This document shows, one piece after another, positions 15,648 through 24,070 of a stretch of 64,000 bases of DNA. Source of the DNA: VRUE01 sp963805475 (GTDB lineage Bacteria; Actinomycetota; Thermoleophilia; Solirubrobacterales; 70-9); the NCBI GenBank assembly GCA_963805475.1, contig CAWDUO010000005.1:62001-126000 (forward strand), given 5' to 3'. A program made the position numbers and the translations under genes. How positions within the stretch are numbered: position 1 is the stretch's first letter; each line of letters begins with the position of its first letter. The notes under the pieces are model-generated. The model saw nothing but the letters and a program-made list of their open reading frames with translations, made no database searches and had not been told where the DNA came from.

Positions 15648-16505
15648 ATGGACTCGAAGCGGCCCCTGCGCGCCTTCGATCGCTTCCAGCAGCGGCACGC
15701 CGCGCTCGCGGTGCCGGTCGCCGTGGCGAAGAAGTACGGCGACGACCACGGCGGCAATCTCGCCGCGCTGATCGCCTACCGCGCCTTCTTCTCGCTCTTC
15801 CCGCTGCTCCTGCTGCTGACCACGGTGCTCGGCTACGCGCTCGCCGGCAATCCCGACCTGCGCCAGGAAGCGGTCGACTCGGTGCTGAGCCAGCTGCCGG
15901 TGATCGGCGAACAGATCTCGGTCAGCTCGCTGGAAGGCAACGGCGTGGCGCTTGCGGTCGGGATCGCCGGCTCGCTGTGGGCCGGCTTCGGCGTCGTGCT
16001 CGCCACCGAGCAGGCGCTCGACCGCGTCTGGGCGGTCCCCCGTGGCGACCGGCGCGGCTTCCTCGCTTCGCGCCTGCGGGCGCTGGCGCTGCTCGTCGTG
16101 CTCGGCACGCTGACGCTCGTCTCGACGGTCGCCTCCGGCCTGGTCGGCGGCGGCGCCGGCCCGCTCGGCCCGGTCGGCGGGATCGCGATCTCGGTGGGGA
16201 TCAACCTGCTCGTCTTCGGCGCCGTCTTCTCCCTGCTCGGGGCGCGTGAGGCGTCCTTCGCCAGGCTGCTGCCCGGAGTCGTCCTCGCCGCCGTCTGCTG
16301 GTCGGGGCTGCAGCTCGCCGGGGGCTGGTTCGTCTCGCACGAGGTGCGGGGGGCGACGCCGGCCTACGGCACCTTCGCCCTGGTCCTCGGCCTGCTCGTC
16401 TGGATCAACCTCGGCACGACCCTGACCGTGCTCAGCGCCGAGCTGAACGTGGTCCGGGAGCGGCGGCTGTGGCCGCGCAGCTTGCTAGGTCAGAGCCCTA
16501 CTTGA
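15648..16505 (+). CDS. YihY/BrkB family inner-membrane protein
   Basis: Polytopic protein of the YihY/virulence factor BrkB family, function not established. The signature ALIAYRAFFSLFPLLLLLTT (about 42-61) is the first family helix; further helices follow at about 95-125, 140-165, 180-205, 215-240 and 245-270 (LVLGLLVWINLGTTLTVLSAELN, the family end motif). 285 aa. I use ATG 15648 (MDSKRPLRAFDRFQ). A GGGTAT box at 15633-15638 with GGATT upstream resembles a SigF-type promoter. The 3' end overlaps the convergent lipoprotein gene by 8 bp. Confidence 0.88.
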   Translation: MDSKRPLRAFDRFQQRHAALAVPVAVAKKYGDDHGGNLAALIAYRAFFSLFPLLLLLTTVLGYALAGNPDLRQEAVDSVLSQLPVIGEQISVSSLEGNGVALAVGIAGSLWAGFGVVLATEQALDRVWAVPRGDRRGFLASRLRALALLVVLGTLTLVSTVASGLVGGGAGPLGPVGGIAISVGINLLVFGAVFSLLGAREASFARLLPGVVLAAVCWSGLQLAGGWFVSHEVRGATPAYGTFALVLGLLVWINLGTTLTVLSAELNVVRERRLWPRSLLGQSPT

Positions 16506-17004
16506 CCACCTTGCCCTGCGGCGTGATCACGTACCAGTAGCCGCCGTTCAAGTCGATCGCCTGGCCGGTGGCCTGGCCCGGTTCGGTGTCGGAGACGTAG
16601 GCGTAGAGTGGCCAGCCGGCGTAGGTGACGACTTCGCCGCCTGCGGGGCCGGGGTCGCTGCCCAGCAGCGATGCCTTGACCTTGCCGGCGGCCTTCGCCT
16701 TCTGGCCCGCTTCGAGCACGAGCGGCGGCCAGATCGCGGCGCAGTCGCCTTCGCAGGTGACTTCCTTCGCTTCGTCGGGGGCGAAGACGTAGAGCGTCTT
16801 CCCTTCGCCGTCGACCAGCACCTGGCCGACGCCGGAGACGTTCGCGCTCGACACCTTCAACGGCTTCGCGGTCGGCTTCATGGCCGTGCTTTCGCCCGCG
16901 GTCGCGCCGGAGCCTTCGGTCGAGCCGCTATCGCCGCTTCCCCCGCAGCCCGCGAGCAGCGCGAGCGCAGCGGGGAGGACGAGCAGCGCGGTCAGCTTCT
17001 TCAT
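16498..17004 (-). CDS. Secreted-repeat lipoprotein (COG4315-type)
   Basis: Exported lipoprotein of unknown role. MKKLTALLVLPAALALLAGC is a lipobox signal with Cys20, followed by a Gly/Ser-rich linker and two copies of the 'secreted repeat' domain: KTLYVFAPDEAKEVTCEGDCAAIWPP (Cys pair CEGDC) and the partner WPLYAYVSDTEPGQATGQAI ending GGYWYVITPQGKVVK. 168 aa. ATG 17004 is preceded by a strong AGGAGG about 6 nt upstream, unlike the leaderless genes around it. Proteins of this type are common in actinobacteria; no enzymatic motif is seen. Confidence 0.85.
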   Translation of the reverse strand: MKKLTALLVLPAALALLAGCGGSGDSGSTEGSGATAGESTAMKPTAKPLKVSSANVSGVGQVLVDGEGKTLYVFAPDEAKEVTCEGDCAAIWPPLVLEAGQKAKAAGKVKASLLGSDPGPAGGEVVTYAGWPLYAYVSDTEPGQATGQAIDLNGGYWYVITPQGKVVK

Positions 17005-17099
17005 CGCTACCTCCTCGTTTCGATGCCTTGCGCCAACCATAGGGGTCCGGGGCGCCGGCGGCGGCGCGAGGGGCCTCAGCCCGGCGTGAGAGGCGGAGC

Positions 17100-17540
17100 C
17101 TACTCGGCTGGGGAATCCAGGAGGTGGGCGACCCCGCTCGGGTCCGCACGCACATAGGTGAGGGTGGGAACGGCGGCGAAGTCCTCGTCGGCAGACACCA
17201 GGGCGCTTGCGTCGATTGCGATCGCAGCTGCCGCCAGCACGGCGTCGAAGGCCCCGAGGCGCTCCAGCCGCTCGAACAGACCGAGACCCTGTTGGAGCTG
17301 CTCGTCCGTGACCGGCAGCAGCGGGGAGAGCAGCTCGACGTAGTCGCGTCCGAGGCTCGCCGCGTCGGAGCGGTCGCGACGCCGCGAGCGCACGTGGACG
17401 AACTCCTGGATCGCCTCGACCGTCGTGGTCGCTTCGATTTCGTTCGCGGCGATCGCCTCGATCAGCTTGCGGCATGGATCCCGCAGCGGATGCTCGGCGC
17501 CCTTGGCGTAGACGAGCACCGTCGTGTCGAGAACGATCAT
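17100..17540 (-). CDS. vapC: PIN-domain toxin (VapC family)
   Basis: Putative Mg-dependent endoribonuclease. The PIN acidic residues are present: Asp5 (MIVLDTTVLV), the Glu in VEAIQEFVHV, the Asp in LGAFDAVLAAAAI and those in SADEDF. 146 aa, typical. The start overlaps the antitoxin stop by 4 bp (ATGA), the standard vapBC coupling. A second, truncated PIN gene lies at 63.3 kb. Confidence 0.9.
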   Translation of the reverse strand: MIVLDTTVLVYAKGAEHPLRDPCRKLIEAIAANEIEATTTVEAIQEFVHVRSRRRDRSDAASLGRDYVELLSPLLPVTDEQLQQGLGLFERLERLGAFDAVLAAAAIAIDASALVSADEDFAAVPTLTYVRADPSGVAHLLDSPAE

Positions 17541-17788
17541 GCGCGCCGGCCGCGCAGCGCTTCGAGCTCGTCCTTCAGCTCCGCCGGCGAGGGGACCGCC
17601 ATGTCGGGGGCATCCAGCAGGCGCCGGCCCGCGGCCTCGCGAGCACGGTCCTGGGTCGGCAGCCCCCGGTCGATCGCCTCGCGCACCACCGTGGCCACCG
17701 ATACCCCCCGTTGCCGCGCCGCCGCCGAGATGCGCTCGTGCCGTCGATCGTCAAGCAGAATCTGAAGTCGGTGGGAATAGATACACAT
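17537..17788 (-). CDS. vapB: Ribbon-helix-helix antitoxin (VapB-like)
   Basis: 83-aa antitoxin upstream of vapC. The N-terminal half SHRLQILLDDRRHERISAAA with ARQRGVSVATVVREAID matches a ribbon-helix-helix fold; the C-terminal half is the toxin-binding tail. The upstream sequence is AT-rich (GATACACATACATTAGCATG, 17780-17799) and probably contains the promoter and operator; a TAATGT box directly abuts the ATG, so the exact start is uncertain. Confidence 0.85.
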   Translation of the reverse strand: MCIYSHRLQILLDDRRHERISAAARQRGVSVATVVREAIDRGLPTQDRAREAAGRRLLDAPDMAVPSPAELKDELEALRGRRA

Positions 17789-17911
17789 ACATTAGCATGC
17801 TCAGGTCGGCCGGAGGTTTGAGCGCGACCGATCGGGGCCGCGTGGGACCGACAGCGAGAGCGGACCGCGGCGGCTTAGCGCCGTCGCGGGCAAACAGGAG
17901 AGGAGAGACCG

Positions 17912-17998
17912 ATGACCATTGCGGGCGCGATTCTGCTGATCGTGGGGAGGGAGTGTCTCCTGATCCGGCGGGTCAGTGGTGGCGCAGCGCGTCGATGA
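17912..17998 (+). CDS. Short hydrophobic ORF with strong ribosome site (possible fragment)
   Basis: ATG 17912 follows a very strong AGGAGAGGAGAG purine tract. The peptide MTIAGAILLIVG resembles the first membrane helix of small actinobacterial membrane proteins, but after residue 12 it turns basic and stops at 28 aa, overlapping the convergent gene. I suspect a truncated or frameshifted small membrane protein. Nothing else recognisable lies in 17789-17911. Confidence 0.3.
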   Translation: MTIAGAILLIVGRECLLIRRVSGGAARR

Positions 17999-18233
17999 GC
18001 TCGTCCTTGTTCATCTCCGAACGCCCTTCGATGCCGACCTCGGCGGCGCGTTCCTGGAGCTCTTCGAGCGTGCGGTCCTCGTAGCTCTCGCCTTCGCCGC
18101 CCTTGCGGCCGGGTTCTTCGCCGCCGGCTCTCGCATTGGCGATGCGCGCGGCTTTCTCTTTGCTCTCGCCCTCTTCGCGCAGCTTTTCGTAGAGGCGGTC
18201 GTCCTTCACCGTGGGCCCGTGGTCTTTGGCCAT
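17973..18233 (-). CDS. Small Rho-N-like (DUF7218-type) protein
   Basis: 86-aa acidic/basic protein. The C-terminal YEDRTLEELQERAAEVGIEG...MNKDELIDALR is the helix-extended-helix seen in the N-terminal domain of transcription terminator Rho and in small stress proteins; the N-terminus MAKDHGPTVKDDRLYEKLR and ANARA segment match the short actinobacterial family. Start ATG 18233 has GAAGGGAAGGACGAG upstream as ribosome site. Function unknown; nucleic-acid binding is plausible. Confidence 0.75.
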   Translation of the reverse strand: MAKDHGPTVKDDRLYEKLREEGESKEKAARIANARAGGEEPGRKGGEGESYEDRTLEELQERAAEVGIEGRSEMNKDELIDALRHH

Positions 18234-18370
18234 CTCGTCCTTCCCTTCGGTGGGGGTGCAGGTCCTGTCAAAGGAATGCCCTGTCGGCCGCGCGGCGAAA
18301 CAGAGGCACGGGCCCCTGAGCTGCGGAGATGTAATCTTTCGTTCCCCTCGATTACTGGTTATTAGGTAGC

Positions 18371-19744
18371 GTGTGGCGTGCAGCGACGAACGGAGGCGGA
18401 GGAATCGACTGGATCGCGATAGCGGTGGCGGCCCTTGCGGCGCTGCTCGTGCTGCTCCTGCTGGCGATCATGGCGACGCGCGAGCGGCGGGCGCGCCGGC
18501 GCTTTCAGATCCTCGCCGACATCGCCGCCGTCTCGGAAGCCGGGGGGACGCTGGAGGAGGTCTTCGACGCGATCTGCGCGATCCTCGTCCCGCAGCTCGC
18601 CGACTTCTGCATGATCGACGTCATCGACGAGAGCCGCGTCCCGCGCCGCGCCGCGGTGCGGGTCGCCGCCGGCGCCAGGCCGGAGTTCGAGTCGGGCCTC
18701 GCCGAACGGCTGCCCTCGACGCCGCCGCGCATGGTCGCCGGCGAGGGCTCGTCGCTCGAGCCGCGCTTCTACGAACGCGTGTCGGAAGAGGACGTGCGCG
18801 GCCTCTCCCACGACGAGGAGGACTTCGAGTTCCTGCGCAGCCTCGGCATGCGCTCGGCGATCACCGTCGCCCTGCAGGCGCGCGGCGAGGTGACCGGGGC
18901 GCTGACCCTCGGGGTGGCCTGGTCGGGACGGCGCTACAAGCGCGAGGACTCCCGCTTCGCCTGGATCCTCTCCGGCCGGGTCGCCCTGGCGCTCGACAAC
19001 GCCGGCCTGTTCGCCGGGCTCGAGCGGGCCGAGCGGGCGCGCTCGCAGATCGCCGAGACGCTGCAGCGCGGCCTCCTGCCGCCGCCGCTGCCGCACATCC
19101 CCGGCTGGTCGGTGGCCGCGATGTACAGGCCGGCGGGGGCGGAGAACGAGGTCGGCGGCGACTTCTACGACCTCTTCCGCGTGCCGGGAGGGTGGATGCT
19201 TGCGATCGGCGACGTCACCGGCCGCGGCGCCCATGCCGCCTCGGTCACCGCGGTCGCCCGCTACACGCTGCGCACCGCGGCTGTGCTCACCGACGACCCG
19301 CTGGTCGCCATGCGCACGCTGAACCGCGCCCTGCTGGCGCGCGGCGACGCGGCTCTGTGCAGCCTCGCGACGATGACCTTGAGCGAAGATCCGGCGGAGG
19401 CGATCCGCCTCGCCGTCGCCGGCCACCCACCGCCGCTGCTGGTCGACGGCGAGCAGGTCAGCGAGATCGCCGGCGCCGACCCCGTGCTCGGGGCCTTCCC
19501 GGACGCCGAGTGGAGCCTCTCCCGTGCCGAGGTCCGGCCCGGCCAGCAGATCGTCGTCGTCACCGACGGCATCACCGAGGCGCAGGGCCCGGAGGGGCGC
19601 TTCGGCGAGCTGCGCCTGCGCGCTCGGCTCAGCGGCGCCGGCAACCCGGCGCTCGCCGTGCAGCGGCTCGAGGGCTCGCTGCACGCCTTCACCGAGGGCA
19701 GGCTCGACGACGACGTGGCGATGCTGGCGGTCTCGCGAAGTTGA
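18371..19744 (+). CDS. GAF-SpoIIE (PP2C) serine phosphatase, RsbU-like
   Basis: Serine/threonine phosphatase of the kind that dephosphorylates STAS anti-sigma antagonists. Order: one membrane helix (about 13-35), a GAF sensor (about 45-200), then PPM/SpoIIE domain from about 240 with metal-binding motifs GGDFYDLF, GDVTGRGAHAAS and VVVTDGITEAQ. 457 aa from GTG 18371. The stop overlaps the TTG start of the next gene (TTGA). A STAS protein, an RsbW-type kinase and a SigF-type sigma factor lie 18 kb away, so this could be their activating phosphatase (inference). Confidence 0.9.
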   Translation: MWRAATNGGGGIDWIAIAVAALAALLVLLLLAIMATRERRARRRFQILADIAAVSEAGGTLEEVFDAICAILVPQLADFCMIDVIDESRVPRRAAVRVAAGARPEFESGLAERLPSTPPRMVAGEGSSLEPRFYERVSEEDVRGLSHDEEDFEFLRSLGMRSAITVALQARGEVTGALTLGVAWSGRRYKREDSRFAWILSGRVALALDNAGLFAGLERAERARSQIAETLQRGLLPPPLPHIPGWSVAAMYRPAGAENEVGGDFYDLFRVPGGWMLAIGDVTGRGAHAASVTAVARYTLRTAAVLTDDPLVAMRTLNRALLARGDAALCSLATMTLSEDPAEAIRLAVAGHPPPLLVDGEQVSEIAGADPVLGAFPDAEWSLSRAEVRPGQQIVVVTDGITEAQGPEGRFGELRLRARLSGAGNPALAVQRLEGSLHAFTEGRLDDDVAMLAVSRS

Positions 19745-20148
19745 CGAGCGCGGACCTGGCGCTGGTCAAGCGCCTCTATGAGTGTTTCAACGACCGCGAC
19801 GAGACCTGCATCGTCGAGCTCTGCGACGAGGCGATGGAGTTCTTCCCCGTCGTCACCGCCGAGGCGGTCGGCCGCGAGGCCCCCTACAAAGGCCAGGCCG
19901 GCCTGCGCGACTACCTGGCCGACGTCGCCGAGGTCTGGGAAGAGCTGCAGATCTCGCCCGGCGAAGTCGAGGCGCGCGGCGGCGCGCTGCTCGTCCGCGG
20001 CCGCGTCTACGCGCGCAGCCGCGAGCTCGGCATCCGCGACGTGCCCGTGGCCTGGATCTGGCAGGTCCGCGACGGCCGCTTCGTCCGCGGCGAGGTCTTC
20101 CCCAACCCGGAAGACGCGCTCGCCCGCTTCGCCGCGCATGGCGCTTGA
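19741..20148 (+). CDS. SnoaL-like / NTF2-fold protein
   Basis: 135-aa alpha+beta barrel protein: LVKRLYECFNDRDETCIVELCDEAMEFFP at the N-terminus, then a region GQAGLRDYLADVAEVWEE and ARGGALLVRGRVYARSRE, and WIWQVRDGRFVRGEVF, the usual pattern of SnoaL_2 domains. Members include isomerases and small-molecule binding proteins; no catalytic residue set can be assigned. Start TTG 19741 overlaps the stop of the phosphatase gene, implying co-translation. Confidence 0.8.
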   Translation: MTSADLALVKRLYECFNDRDETCIVELCDEAMEFFPVVTAEAVGREAPYKGQAGLRDYLADVAEVWEELQISPGEVEARGGALLVRGRVYARSRELGIRDVPVAWIWQVRDGRFVRGEVFPNPEDALARFAAHGA

Positions 20149-20176
20149 AAAGGCAAACGGCGGGTAGTGGCAGGGC

Positions 20177-21178
20177 ATCGCTGACTTCGAGGGAAAAGTC
20201 GTCGTCGTCACCGGGGCGGGGTCGGGAATCGGCCGGGCGATCGCCCGGCGCTTCGGCTCCGACCGCGCGAAGGTCGCGCTGCTGGCGCGCGGCGAGCAGG
20301 CGCTCGACGGGGCCCGCGGCGAGGTCGAGGCGGCCGGCGGCACGGCGCTCGCGATCCCGACGGACGTCGCCGACGCGGCCGCGGTCGAGGCCGCCGCCGA
20401 GCGGATCGAGGCCGAGCTGGGCCCGATCGACGTCTGGGTCAACGACGCGATGACGACCGTCTTCTCCTTCTTCGAGGAGATCGACCCCGAGGAGTACGAG
20501 CGGGCGACCGACGTCACCTACCACGGCACGGTCTGGGGGACGCGCTCGGCGCTCAAGCGGATGGTCCCGCGCGACCAGGGGACGATCGTCGAGGTCGGCT
20601 CGGCGATGGCCTACCAGGGCATTCCCCTGCAGGCCCCCTACTGCGGCGCCAAGCACGCGATCAAGGGCTTCTTCGACTCGCTGCGCGCGGAGCTGCGCCA
20701 CAAGGGCTCGAAGGTCCACGTGACGATGGTCCAGCTGCCGGGCGTCAACACGCCGCAGTTCGACCACAACCGCTCGAAGATGCCGCGGCACCCGATGCCG
20801 GTGCCGCCCGTCTACCAGCCCGAGGTCGCCGCCGACGCCGTCCACTGGGCGGCCGGCCACCGCCGCCGCCAGGTCTACGTCGGCGTTCCCACCGTCTACA
20901 CGGTCCTCGGCAGCAAATTCGCCCCCTGGCTGGCCGAGCGCTACCTCGCCCGCACGGCGGTCAAGGGCCAGCAGACCGAAGGCCCGCCGACCGAGACCAA
21001 CCGCGAGGGCAACCTGATGCAGGCCCCCGAAGAGGACCCCGGCGCCCACGGCGTCTTCGACGAAATGGCCCACAAGCGCAGCCCCCAGTGGTTCCTCAGC
21101 CGTCACCGCAACGCCCTCGCCGGCCTCTTCGCCGCGGGCGCCGCGGCCGGCGCCGCCCTTGCTCTAACCGATCGCTGA
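20177..21178 (+). CDS. Short-chain dehydrogenase/reductase (start obscured)
   Basis: NAD(P)-dependent oxidoreductase. The Rossmann motif TGAGSGIGRAIARRF, the WVNDAMTTVF segment (NNAG-equivalent with Asp), and the catalytic YCGAK are present, then a C-terminal extension ending in a hydrophobic Ala-rich segment before LTDR (possible membrane anchor). The frame is open from 20168 but contains no ATG, GTG or TTG before the Rossmann motif: it reads IADFEGKVVVVTGAG from ATC 20177. Deleting one G from GGG 20173-20175 would connect a GTG at 20166. Its 3' end overlaps the convergent FAD/Fe-S gene by 15 bp. Confidence 0.8.
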   Translation: MADFEGKVVVVTGAGSGIGRAIARRFGSDRAKVALLARGEQALDGARGEVEAAGGTALAIPTDVADAAAVEAAAERIEAELGPIDVWVNDAMTTVFSFFEEIDPEEYERATDVTYHGTVWGTRSALKRMVPRDQGTIVEVGSAMAYQGIPLQAPYCGAKHAIKGFFDSLRAELRHKGSKVHVTMVQLPGVNTPQFDHNRSKMPRHPMPVPPVYQPEVAADAVHWAAGHRRRQVYVGVPTVYTVLGSKFAPWLAERYLARTAVKGQQTEGPPTETNREGNLMQAPEEDPGAHGVFDEMAHKRSPQWFLSRHRNALAGLFAAGAAAGAALALTDR

Positions 21179-24070
21179 GGCGATCGCCTCGGCGGTGTGC
21201 AGGGGCCGGCGGTCGGTCAGCTCTTCGATCTGCGTCTTGCAGGAGAAGCCGTCGGCGATCAGGATCGTCTCCTCGCCGGCCTCGCGCAGGGCCGGCAGCA
21301 GGCGGCCCTGCTCGGCGATCTGGCGCGAGATCTCGTCGTGCTCGCGCTCGAAGCCGAAGGAGCCGGCGAGCCCGCAGCAGCCGGTGTCGAGCACTTCGAA
21401 GTCGAGGCCGAGGCGCTCGTAGAGCTGTCGCTCGGCGTCCATCCCCATCGTCGCCTCCTGGTGGCAGTGGCCGTGGACGAGCGCGCGCCGCTCAAGCCGC
21501 GGCGCGTCCCAGTCCGGGGCGTGCCGCTGCAGGAGCTCGGCCAGGGTCAGCGTCTGCAGCGAGAGGCGCTTGGCGTCCTCGTCGTGCGGCATCAGGTTGG
21601 GCAGCTCGTCGCGGAAGGCCGCGACGCAGCTCGGCTCGACCCCGACGACCGGCACGCCGTCGTGGATCTGCGGGGCGAGCGCGCCGAGCATGCGCCGCCA
21701 GAAGAGCTTCGCCGTGTCGAGCATCCCGTAGTCGTAGAGCGGGCGCCCGCAGCAGAGCGCCGGCGCCGGCACGACGACGCGGAAGCCGGCGTCCTCGAGC
21801 ACCAGCACGGCGGCCTTCAGCGGCTCCGGGTGGAGGAAGTTGTTGAAGGTGTCGGGGAAGAGGACGACCGGGTCGGCGTTCGGGTTGACCGCGCCGCGAC
21901 CGTCCCACCACGCCTTGAAGGTCTGCTCGGCGAAGCGCGGCATGGTGCGCTCCGGGCTCAGCCCGCCGGCGCGCTTGACCAGGCGGCTGACGCCCGGCGC
22001 GTGGGTGAGGAAGTTGGCGAGCCGCGGCATTCGCGAGGCGAGCCGCGCGTGCAGCATGATCAACCCCATCGAGTAGGCGGCCCGCGGCCGCAGGCGGCGC
22101 TTGTAGTGGTGGGAGAGGAACTCCGCCTTGTAGGTGGCCATGTCGACGCTGACCGGGCAGTCGCCCTTGCAGCCCTTGCAGGAGAGGCAGAGGTCGAGCG
22201 CCTCCTCGACCTCCTCGGAGCGCCAGCCGTCGGCGATCGTCTGCCCCTCGAGCATCTCGTAGAGGATCCGCGCGCGGCCGCGCGTCGTGTGCTCCTCGTC
22301 GCGCGTCGCCATGTAGCTCGGGCACATCGTGCCGCCGGCGGCGTTGCGGCATTTGCCGGCGCCGACGCAGCGCAGCGCCGCGTGGGCGAAGCTGCCGCCG
22401 TCCTCGGGGTAGGCGAAGTGGGTCTCGACTTCCGGCGGGTCGTAGTCGGAGCCGAGCTTCATGTTGGAGACGATCGGATAGGGGTCGACGACCTTGTGCG
22501 GGTTCATCCGGTTGTCCGGGTCCCAGATCCGCTTCATCTCGCCGAAGGCGCCGACCAGCTCGGGGCCGAACATCTTCGGCAGCAGCTCCGCCCGCTGCTG
22601 GCCGTCGCCGTGCTCGCCGGAGAGCGAGCCGCCGTGCTCGACCACGAGGTCGGCGGCCCGGTCGAGGAAGCGGCGCCAGGTGCGCAGGCCGCCGGCGCTG
22701 CGCAGGTCGAAGTCGATCCGGCAGTGCACGCAGCCGTCGCCGAAGTGCCCGTAGAGCGCCGCCCTGTATTCGTGCTCGTCGAGCAGCGAGCGGAAGCCGC
22801 GCAGGTAGGAGCCGAGCCGCTGCGGCGGCACCGCGGCGTCCTCCCAGCCGGGCCAGTGGTCGCGCTCGCCCTGCACGTAGGAGGTCGCGCCGAGGCCCGC
22901 CTCGCGGATCTCCCACAGCCGCTGCTCTTCGGCGACGTCGTCGAACAGCTTCAGCGCCGGTGCGGTCGGGTCGCGGCGCAGCGCGGCCATGCACTCTTCG
23001 GCGCGGGCGTGGCTCTGCTCGCGCGAGTCGGCGCCGAACTCGACCAGCAGCCAGCCCTCGCCCTCGGGCAGCAGCGGCACCTCGCCTTCGTGCTGGCCCT
23101 TCTGCACCATGTCGTCGATCAGCCGGCTGTCGATCCCCTCGAGGCCGACCGGGCCGTGGGCGAGGATCTCCGGCACGTGGTCGGCCGCTTCGAAGACCGT
23201 CGGGTAGCCGAGCACGAGCAGCGAGCGGGCGGGGGGCGAGTGGACGAGCCGCACCGTCGCCTCCAGCACCGTCGCCAGCGTGCCCTCCGAGCCGACCAGC
23301 GCGCGGGCGACGTTGAACCCCTTCTCGGGCAGCAGCTCGTCGAGGTTGTAGCCGGAGACGCGGCGCGGGATGTCGGGGTAGCGCTCGCGGACGCGGTCGG
23401 CGTAGCGGTCGCGCAGCTCGCGCATCCGCCGGTAGATCTCGCCGCGCCGCCCGCCGCCGGCGATTATCCGCTCGAGCTCCTCCTCGCTCGTCGGCCCGAC
23501 CCGCATCCGCTCGCCGTCGTAGGTGACGATCTCCAGCTCTTCGACGTTGTCGGCGGTGCGGCCGGCCATCACCGAGTGGATGCCGCAGGAGTTGTTGCCG
23601 ATCATCCCGCCGAAGGTCGCGTATTCGTGGGTCGAGGTGTCGGGGGCGAAGGTGAGCTCGTGCCGGCTCTCGGTCAGGTTGGCGAGCTGGTCGCGGATCA
23701 CCCCGGGCTGCACCCGAGCGATCTTGCGCTCGGGGTCGATCTCGACGATCTCGCGCATGTGCTTCGAGGTGTCGATCACCACGGCGACGTTGGTCGTCTC
23801 GCCGGAGAGGCTGGTCGCGCAGCCGCGCGGCAGCACCGGCGCCCCGTGCTCGCGGCAGGCGCGGACCGCGGCGATCACGTCCTCGGCGTGCTTCGGGATC
23901 ACCACGCCGAGCGGCGGCTGGCGGTAGTTGGAGCTGTCGTGCGAGTAGATCGCCCGCGTGCCGGCGTCGAAGCGCACCTCGCCCTCGAGCGCGGCGGCGA
24001 GCTCGCGCTCCAGCGCCTTCAGGTCGATCTCCTCGACGCCCTGCGGGGCCAGCGTCGCGTGCCCCGTCAT
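21164..24070 (-). CDS. FAD-linked oxidase fused to Fe-S/CCG domains (GlcD/Dld + GlpC-like)
   Basis: A 968-aa flavoprotein that probably oxidises a 2-hydroxy acid (D-lactate, glycolate or related). N-terminal half: FAD_binding_4 (PKHAEDVIAAVRACREHGAPVLPRG; GGMIGNNSCGIHSV) and FAD-oxidase C domain (GHFGDGCVHCRID; GEHGDGQQRAELL). Then a cysteine region CVGAGKCRN.../CPSYMATRDEEHTTRGRAR, a 4Fe-4S motif LCLSCKGCKGDCP, and a C-terminal CCG domain (ALCCGRPLYDYGML; DTGCCGLAGSFGFE). ATG 24070 overlaps the stop of the preceding gene (ATGA), placing it third in the operon. Such fusions act as soluble or membrane-associated quinone-linked dehydrogenases. Confidence 0.88.
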   Translation of the reverse strand: MTGHATLAPQGVEEIDLKALERELAAALEGEVRFDAGTRAIYSHDSSNYRQPPLGVVIPKHAEDVIAAVRACREHGAPVLPRGCATSLSGETTNVAVVIDTSKHMREIVEIDPERKIARVQPGVIRDQLANLTESRHELTFAPDTSTHEYATFGGMIGNNSCGIHSVMAGRTADNVEELEIVTYDGERMRVGPTSEEELERIIAGGGRRGEIYRRMRELRDRYADRVRERYPDIPRRVSGYNLDELLPEKGFNVARALVGSEGTLATVLEATVRLVHSPPARSLLVLGYPTVFEAADHVPEILAHGPVGLEGIDSRLIDDMVQKGQHEGEVPLLPEGEGWLLVEFGADSREQSHARAEECMAALRRDPTAPALKLFDDVAEEQRLWEIREAGLGATSYVQGERDHWPGWEDAAVPPQRLGSYLRGFRSLLDEHEYRAALYGHFGDGCVHCRIDFDLRSAGGLRTWRRFLDRAADLVVEHGGSLSGEHGDGQQRAELLPKMFGPELVGAFGEMKRIWDPDNRMNPHKVVDPYPIVSNMKLGSDYDPPEVETHFAYPEDGGSFAHAALRCVGAGKCRNAAGGTMCPSYMATRDEEHTTRGRARILYEMLEGQTIADGWRSEEVEEALDLCLSCKGCKGDCPVSVDMATYKAEFLSHHYKRRLRPRAAYSMGLIMLHARLASRMPRLANFLTHAPGVSRLVKRAGGLSPERTMPRFAEQTFKAWWDGRGAVNPNADPVVLFPDTFNNFLHPEPLKAAVLVLEDAGFRVVVPAPALCCGRPLYDYGMLDTAKLFWRRMLGALAPQIHDGVPVVGVEPSCVAAFRDELPNLMPHDEDAKRLSLQTLTLAELLQRHAPDWDAPRLERRALVHGHCHQEATMGMDAERQLYERLGLDFEVLDTGCCGLAGSFGFEREHDEISRQIAEQGRLLPALREAGEETILIADGFSCKTQIEELTDRRPLHTAEAIASAIG

